DNA from: Cellulomonas pakistanensis
GTDB lineage: Bacteria > Actinomycetota > Actinomycetes > Actinomycetales > Cellulomonadaceae
Length of the DNA stretch: 64,000 bases
Reading direction: 5' to 3'
Assembly: GCF_016862755.1 (NCBI RefSeq)
Contig: NZ_BONO01000022.1
Span: 16,055 to 80,054, forward strand
A program made the position numbers and the translations under genes. Under the pieces are notes generated by a model that was not told where the DNA came from, ran no database searches, and saw only the letters and a program-made list of their open reading frames with translations. Below, in pieces: positions 60,311 to 64,000 of this stretch (within the stretch, counting starts at the first letter, position 1; every line of letters begins with the position of its first letter).

Positions 60311-61069
60311 TCAGGCCGCCAGCGCCCGCAGCTCCGCCGCGACCCCCGCGGTGACCGTCTCCGGCCACGGGTACCGGCGCGCGGTCGACCCGAGCGCCCA
60401 GCCGTCGAGCGCGAGCGCCGCCACCAGCTCCCGGTCGGAGAGGCCCGCGACCCCGCGCGCGACCGGCGACGCCGCCCGGACCTCGTCGACGGCGCCGGGA
60501 TCCAGCTCGACGCCGGTGAGCGCGAGGAACCGCACCATCGCCACCACCCGCTCCGAGCTGGCGCAGGCGGCGAGCAGCTCCGGCAGCGCGGGCTCGTCGT
60601 GCGCGGGCAGCAGGTCGTCGAACGCCTGCTCGGCGACCCGCGCGACCAGCGCGTCGACGAGCTCCTGCACGGAGCCGTGCATGCTGAGGACCCAGTCCGG
60701 GTCGCGGCCGCTCTCCGCGGCGATCCGGTCGAGCGTCAGCGCGTCCGTGCCGCCGGCGCGGACCAGCCGCAGCACGGCGTCCGTCAAGGGCGAGGCGTCC
60801 CGGAACGGCGTCGCCTCCAGCTCGAGGTCGAGGTTCGACCCGCACTGGTGCGGCGCCGGCGCGCCGGCGTACGCCGCGACGGCGGTCAGCGCCCGGCTCC
60901 ACCAGCCGTCGTCGGCCGGGTGCGCCTCGGCGTAGAAGCCCAGCAGGCAGCCGTCGACGGCCAGGGCCGCCACGGTCCCGCGCGGGTCGGTGTCCCGCTC
61001 GCCGGGGGCGCCGGGCCCCACGGGCAGCCGGTCGACGCGGTCGAGCAGGGTGGGCGCGGGGGCGGTCAT
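60311..61069 (-). CDS. TetR-type regulator with a duplicated C-terminal half and one HTH
   Basis: 252 aa. One TetR helix-turn-helix at about 95-142 (LTDAVLRLVRAGGTDALTLDRIAAESGRDPDWVLSMHGSVQEL). Residues 33-69 (VAALAVDGCLLGFYAEAH...ALTAVAAYAGA) resemble residues 216-252 (VAALALDGWALGSTARRY...VTAGVAAELRALA), so the first 90 residues look like the end of a TetR effector domain that has lost its own HTH. ATG follows GGAGC on its strand. Palindromic operator upstream (61099-61124). Confidence 0.7.
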   Translation of the reverse strand: MTAPAPTLLDRVDRLPVGPGAPGERDTDPRGTVAALAVDGCLLGFYAEAHPADDGWWSRALTAVAAYAGAPAPHQCGSNLDLELEATPFRDASPLTDAVLRLVRAGGTDALTLDRIAAESGRDPDWVLSMHGSVQELVDALVARVAEQAFDDLLPAHDEPALPELLAACASSERVVAMVRFLALTGVELDPGAVDEVRAASPVARGVAGLSDRELVAALALDGWALGSTARRYPWPETVTAGVAAELRALAA

Positions 61070-61098
61070 CGGGACTGCTCCTCTCTCGGGGAGCGATT

Positions 61099-61124
61099 CA
61101 CTGTACCAACTGGACGGTGCAGTG
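61099..61124. promoter_or_regulatory. TetR-type operator candidate
   Basis: CACTGTACC (61099-61107) and GGTGCAGTG (61116-61124) are 8/9 inverted half-sites with an 8-bp spacer, ending 30 bp upstream of the regulator ATG. The TGTACC/GGTACA-like core is common among TetR operators; autoregulation likely. Confidence 0.6.
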
Positions 61125-61152
61125 TCCCGGGCGGCGCCGCGCCCTGCCCGGG

Positions 61153-62100
61153 TCAGCGGCGCACGAGGTTGCGCAGCGGCTCGCCGCGCTCGAACGCCCC
61201 GATGTTGTCCGTCAGCAGCGTGTCCGCGCCGACCGGCCGCCCGCCCGCGGCGTGCGGCGTGATGAGGACCCGGGGCTCGTCCCACAGCGGCGACGCCGCG
61301 GGGAGGGGCTCCGTCTCGAACACGTCGAGCGCCGCGCCCGCGATCCGCCCGCCCCGGATCGCGGCGAGCAGCGCCTCCTCGTCGAGCGTCGCGCCGCGGC
61401 CGACGTTGACCACCCACGCGTGCTGGGGCAGCCGGGCGAACACGGCGGCGTCCAGCACGCGCCGGGTCGCCGGCGTCGCGGGCAGGATGCCGATCAGCAC
61501 GTCGGTGCCGGGCAGCGCCTGCGGCACGTCGTCCGGCGTGATCACCGGGTAGCCGGCTCGCTGGCCCGCGCGGGACGCCACGCCGACCACCTGCGCGCCC
61601 AGCACCGTGAGCAGCGGCGCCAGCCGTGCCGCGATGGAGCCGAACCCCCAGACCAGCACGCGTGCGCCCGACAGGGAGCGGAACTCGCCGCCCGCGTGCG
61701 GCAGCGGCTGCATCCCGCCGAGCTCGGCGGCCCACCGGTGCTCGTCCTGCGCGCGGACCAGGTCGGGCAGCCGGCGGGCGACCGCGAGGAGGAGCGCCAG
61801 GGTGTGCTCGGCGACGGGCCCGTCGTGCAGCCCCCGGCCGGAGGTGATCTGCACGTGCGGCGCGAACCCGGCGGCCAGCACGGCGTCCGGACCCGCGGCG
61901 AGCGACTGCACCCAGCGCAGCCGCCCCATCCGGCGCGCGGCGTCCGCGAGCTGCGCCGTCGGGTTGCCCCACGCGACGAGGGCGTCCGCGTCGACCAGGT
62001 GCTCGGGCACCGGCTGCTCGACGTCGTAGGTGGCGGTGCGCACCCCGTCCGGCACCGTGGGGGACAGCGGGATCGAGGAGGGCAGCAGCACCGTCGTCAT
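61153..62100 (-). CDS. D-isomer-specific 2-hydroxyacid dehydrogenase
   Basis: 315 aa. NAD-binding GARVLVWGFGSIAARLAPLL (V-W-G-F-G-S instead of G-x-G-x-x-G), catalytic Arg in VVNVGRGATLDEEAL and acid/base His in ITPHAAGGRP; Glu in DVFETEPLP. Substrate of the hydroxypyruvate/glyoxylate reductase type is likely but open. ATG 62100 is followed by MTTVLLPSSIPLSP; the in-frame upstream stretch is Arg/Ala-rich and was not used. Confidence 0.9.
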   Translation of the reverse strand: MTTVLLPSSIPLSPTVPDGVRTATYDVEQPVPEHLVDADALVAWGNPTAQLADAARRMGRLRWVQSLAAGPDAVLAAGFAPHVQITSGRGLHDGPVAEHTLALLLAVARRLPDLVRAQDEHRWAAELGGMQPLPHAGGEFRSLSGARVLVWGFGSIAARLAPLLTVLGAQVVGVASRAGQRAGYPVITPDDVPQALPGTDVLIGILPATPATRRVLDAAVFARLPQHAWVVNVGRGATLDEEALLAAIRGGRIAGAALDVFETEPLPAASPLWDEPRVLITPHAAGGRPVGADTLLTDNIGAFERGEPLRNLVRR

Positions 62101-62243
62101 GGACGCGAGCGTCGCGCACGCCGGGCCGCGGCGCCAGGCGGGGCACCGGCTGGTCCGGCTCGGCGCCACCTGCGCGGCGGGCCCTGCTCGCGCCCGGTGC
62201 GGCGGTCCCGGACGCCGTGGCCGCGGCTGGCTACGATGGCGAG

Positions 62244-62927
62244 GTGTCCGCCACGAACAGCGCAGTCCAGCCGGCCCGCTCCGGGGAGATCTCGGTGATG
62301 ATCGTCGACGACCACGAGGTCGTGCGGCGCGGCATCGCCGAGGTCGTCGAGCGCGCGGACGGCATGAAGGTGGTCGCCGAGGCCGGGTCCGTCGCCGACG
62401 GCGTCCGCCGCGCGGGGCTCGTGCACCCGGACGTGCTGCTCGTCGACCTGCAGCTGCCCGACGGCACCGGCATCGACCTCATGAACGAGGTCCGGACCAC
62501 GCTGCCCGAGGCGCGCGCCATCGTGCTCACGTCCTTCGACGACGACGACGCGCTGGCCGCCGCCCTGGAGGCCGGCGCCGCTGCCTACCTGCTCAAGAGC
62601 GTGCGCGGCGCGGAGATCACCGACGTCGTCCGCGCCGTCGCCGCGGGCCGCACGCTGCTGGACGAGCGCACCGTCACCCGGCGCCGCGCCGGCCACGAGG
62701 ACCCCACCGAGAACCTCACGCCGAGCGAGCTCAAGGTGCTCGACCTCATCGGCGACGGCCTGTCGAACCGCGAGATCGCCGAGCGGCTGGGCGTCGCGGA
62801 GAAGACCGTGAAGAACCACATCACGTCGCTGCTCGCCAAGATGGGCCTCCAGCGCCGCACGCAGGTCGCCGCCTGGGTCGCCGCCCGCCGGCACTCCGGC
62901 TGGCGCGCGGAGTCCAGCCACTCCTGA
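62244..62927 (+). CDS. LuxR/NarL family response regulator
   Basis: 227 aa. Receiver domain (VMIVDDHEVVRRGIAEVVERADG, phospho-Asp in LLVDLQLPDG, Thr/Ser in VLTSFDDDD, Lys in YLLKSVRGAE), then an HTH (NLTPSELKVLDLIGDGLSNREIAERLGVAEKTVKNHITSLLAKMGLQRRTQVAAWVA). DevR/NarL-type; no histidine kinase is adjacent, so it is an orphan here. GTG six nt after TACGAT (62232-62237). Confidence 0.94.
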   Translation: MSATNSAVQPARSGEISVMIVDDHEVVRRGIAEVVERADGMKVVAEAGSVADGVRRAGLVHPDVLLVDLQLPDGTGIDLMNEVRTTLPEARAIVLTSFDDDDALAAALEAGAAAYLLKSVRGAEITDVVRAVAAGRTLLDERTVTRRRAGHEDPTENLTPSELKVLDLIGDGLSNREIAERLGVAEKTVKNHITSLLAKMGLQRRTQVAAWVAARRHSGWRAESSHS

Positions 62928-62980
62928 CGGGCGGGCCGGCGCCGCCTCGCGGCAGTCGTTACCGGTCCACCGCCCGCGCC

Positions 62981-63092
62981 CGGCGACCGCGGTGCACGTC
63001 TGGTGGCCGCGGTGCACGTCTGGCGGCCGCGGTGCACGCCTGGCGACCGCGGTGCACGCCTGGCGACCGCGGTGCACGCCTGGCGACCGCGG
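62981..63092. repeat. 20-bp tandem repeat, 5.6 copies
   Basis: Period 20 bp; copies at 62981, 63001, 63021, 63041, 63061 and a 12-bp partial at 63081. The last full copies are identical (TGGCGACCGCGGTGCACGCC), the first two vary at two or three positions. Each unit contains CCGCGG and GTGCAC palindromes. It fills most of the 347-bp gap between the response regulator and the HNH gene; no gene was recognised there. Confidence 0.92.
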
Positions 63093-63274
63093 CTCCTGCG
63101 ATGAGGGGTGCGGCTCCCGCTCGACGGGCCGGGCTGACCTCTGACGGCCGCCTGCGTCACGCCTGACGGACGCAGCTCACCCCGGTCGGACGCGGCGCAC
63201 GCCCGACACGCACGCCTTCCCCGCGTGGCGACCGGGCACCGTCTCCTCACCCACCGAGGCCTCACGCTCAGCGG

Positions 63275-64000
63275 TCAGAACGGGGGCGGCTGGTCGTACG
63301 GGTCGGTGGTGGCGTCGTGGCTTCGGCCGGTGCCCGGGCGCACGAGGTAGCGGTGGCCGGCGGGGGTGATCCACTCGAACAGCCCGGGCTGGATCTGGCG
63401 CAGCCGGAACCCGCCGTCGGTCTTCAGGCGGTGGTGCCGGCGGCACAGGGGGCCGAGGTTGTCCGCGTCGGTGCGGCCCGGGGGGTCGTCCGGCGGCGCG
63501 CCGGGTCGTGGGTGGTACTCGACGGTGTGGTCGAGGTCCGCGCGTCGGGCGGGGACCGTGCAGCCGGGGAACGCGCAGGTGCGATCGCGGGTGCGGACGA
63601 GCTCGGCCAGCGCGGCGGTGGGCCGGTAGCGCTCGCGCCCGACGTCGAGGACGCGGTCGGTGCGCGGGTCGGTGACGACCCGCCGCCACACGCCGCCGGC
63701 GGCGAGGGCGCGGGCGGCGACGGCGTCGATGGGGCCGTACCCGTCGAGTTCGGCAGGCACGTCGTCCAGGCCGAGGAGGCTGGCGGCGGAGATGGTGACG
63801 CGGACCTCGGCGCCCGGGCGGGCGCAGCCGCAGTGCCCGGCACGCAGGTGGGCCGGCGTCGTGGCGGGGGACTCGGACGCGGGCGCAGGTGCACCGGGCT
63901 CGGATGCAACGGGTGCACTCGCGACGGCGGTCAGAGCATCGGGCGGTGGCACGGCGAATCCCGGTGCCGCGGGGTCGGGTGCGGCGGGCTCGGGTGCGGT
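63275..64000 (-). CDS. DUF222/HNH endonuclease domain protein (5' end outside window)
   Basis: The visible 241 codons hold an Ala/Pro linker, then HNH-type motifs: RDRTCAFPGCTVPARRADLDHTVEYHPRP, DADNLGPLCRRHHRLKTDGGFRLRQIQPGLFEWITPAGHRYLV. The Cys-x4-Cys, His-Asp-His and CRRHH arrangement is the HNH core of the large actinobacterial DUF222 (13E12-like) family. The frame stays open to base 64000, so the DUF222 half is upstream. Function unresolved; multicopy in many actinobacteria. Confidence 0.88.
   Translation of the reverse strand, partial: TAPEPAAPDPAAPGFAVPPPDALTAVASAPVASEPGAPAPASESPATTPAHLRAGHCGCARPGAEVRVTISAASLLGLDDVPAELDGYGPIDAVAARALAAGGVWRRVVTDPRTDRVLDVGRERYRPTAALAELVRTRDRTCAFPGCTVPARRADLDHTVEYHPRPGAPPDDPPGRTDADNLGPLCRRHHRLKTDGGFRLRQIQPGLFEWITPAGHRYLVRPGTGRSHDATTDPYDQPPPF

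Noticed and set aside
62981..63092. CRISPR array
   Set aside because: The units are contiguous tandem 20-mers without spacers and no cas gene is near.
63275..64000. Group I intron or homing endonuclease
   Set aside because: The CRRHH/HNH pattern and Ala/Pro linker fit the DUF222 family, and no intron or inserted host gene is seen.

Overview
The window is a 64 kb piece of bacterial chromosome with very high G+C, dense genes, frequent GTG starts and 4-bp GTGA/ATGA gene overlaps. It looks like an actinobacterium of the order Micrococcales, probably a Cellulomonas relative. The support is indirect: DasR-type operators on a PTS regulon, a DUF3516 helicase, a DUF222-HNH protein, ANTAR regulators, DUF6297 and DUF3515 proteins, DtxR/IdeR-type iron boxes and a GH43 sugar locus. 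No rRNA, prophage, insertion sequence or CRISPR array was seen. Many genes carry a TANNNT -10 hexamer 6-8 nt before the start codon, so leaderless transcripts appear common.

Layout. 0-5 kb: 3' end of a hydroxyisobutyrate-dehydrogenase-type gene; an Erm rRNA methyltransferase behind a leader peptide and attenuator-like hairpins; a lipoate-ligase-type gene; YccF; a yggS-DUF202-DUF202 operon. 5-8.3 kb: WYL regulator divergent from a DrrAB-like exporter; ybaK. 8.3-12.4 kb: TPP riboswitch and a ykoFEDC thiamine/HMP ECF transporter. 12.5-16.4 kb: VIT-type iron/manganese transporter with tandem iron boxes, DUF3516 helicase, rnhA. 16.5-20.5 kb: a DasR-type PTS regulon (ptsH, EIIC, GntR regulator, two EIIB, EIIA) with three dre-like sites. 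20.5-28 kb: pdxH-type oxidase, membrane acyltransferase, methyltransferase, FAH hydrolase, AgcS symporter, gltX, HAD phosphatase. 28-28.7 kb: tRNA-Gln(CTG), tRNA-Glu(CTC) and a repeat-rich intergenic stretch. 28.7-33.2 kb: NdgR-type IclR regulator divergent from leuCD; murA. 33.2-38.7 kb: ABC sugar importer, GH43 lipoprotein and LacI regulator. 38.8-41.2 kb: small acidic/unknown proteins and two ANTAR regulators. 41.5-49.5 kb: plsC-gpsA, metB, ddl, DUF3515, thiL, a ParE/YefM toxin-antitoxin pair, GNAT, rpmB. 49.8-60.3 kb: a conserved core block, DhaL-type kinase-recG-ABC-DUF6297-rsmD-coaD-coiled coil-DUF177-rpmF-rnc-mutM. 60.3-64 kb: odd TetR protein, 2-hydroxyacid dehydrogenase, LuxR response regulator, a 20-bp tandem repeat and a partial DUF222-HNH gene.

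How it works together. Most genes are housekeeping: peptidoglycan precursors (murA, ddl), phospholipid (plsC, gpsA), leucine and sulfur amino acids, ribosome parts and processing (rpmB, rpmF, rnc, rsmD), DNA repair (recG, mutM) and cofactors (coaD, thiL, pdxH type). The interesting content is mostly regulatory: a candidate macrolide-sensing erm leader, riboswitch-controlled thiamine uptake, iron-box control of metal storage, DasR control of amino-sugar uptake, a LacI-controlled oligosaccharide locus, and an operon joining a PAS-ANTAR-STAS protein, an acidic microprotein and a GAF-ANTAR protein. Several dispersed palindromes lie in 3' intergenic spaces; two at 12.4 kb and 31.7 kb share identical 17-bp ends.
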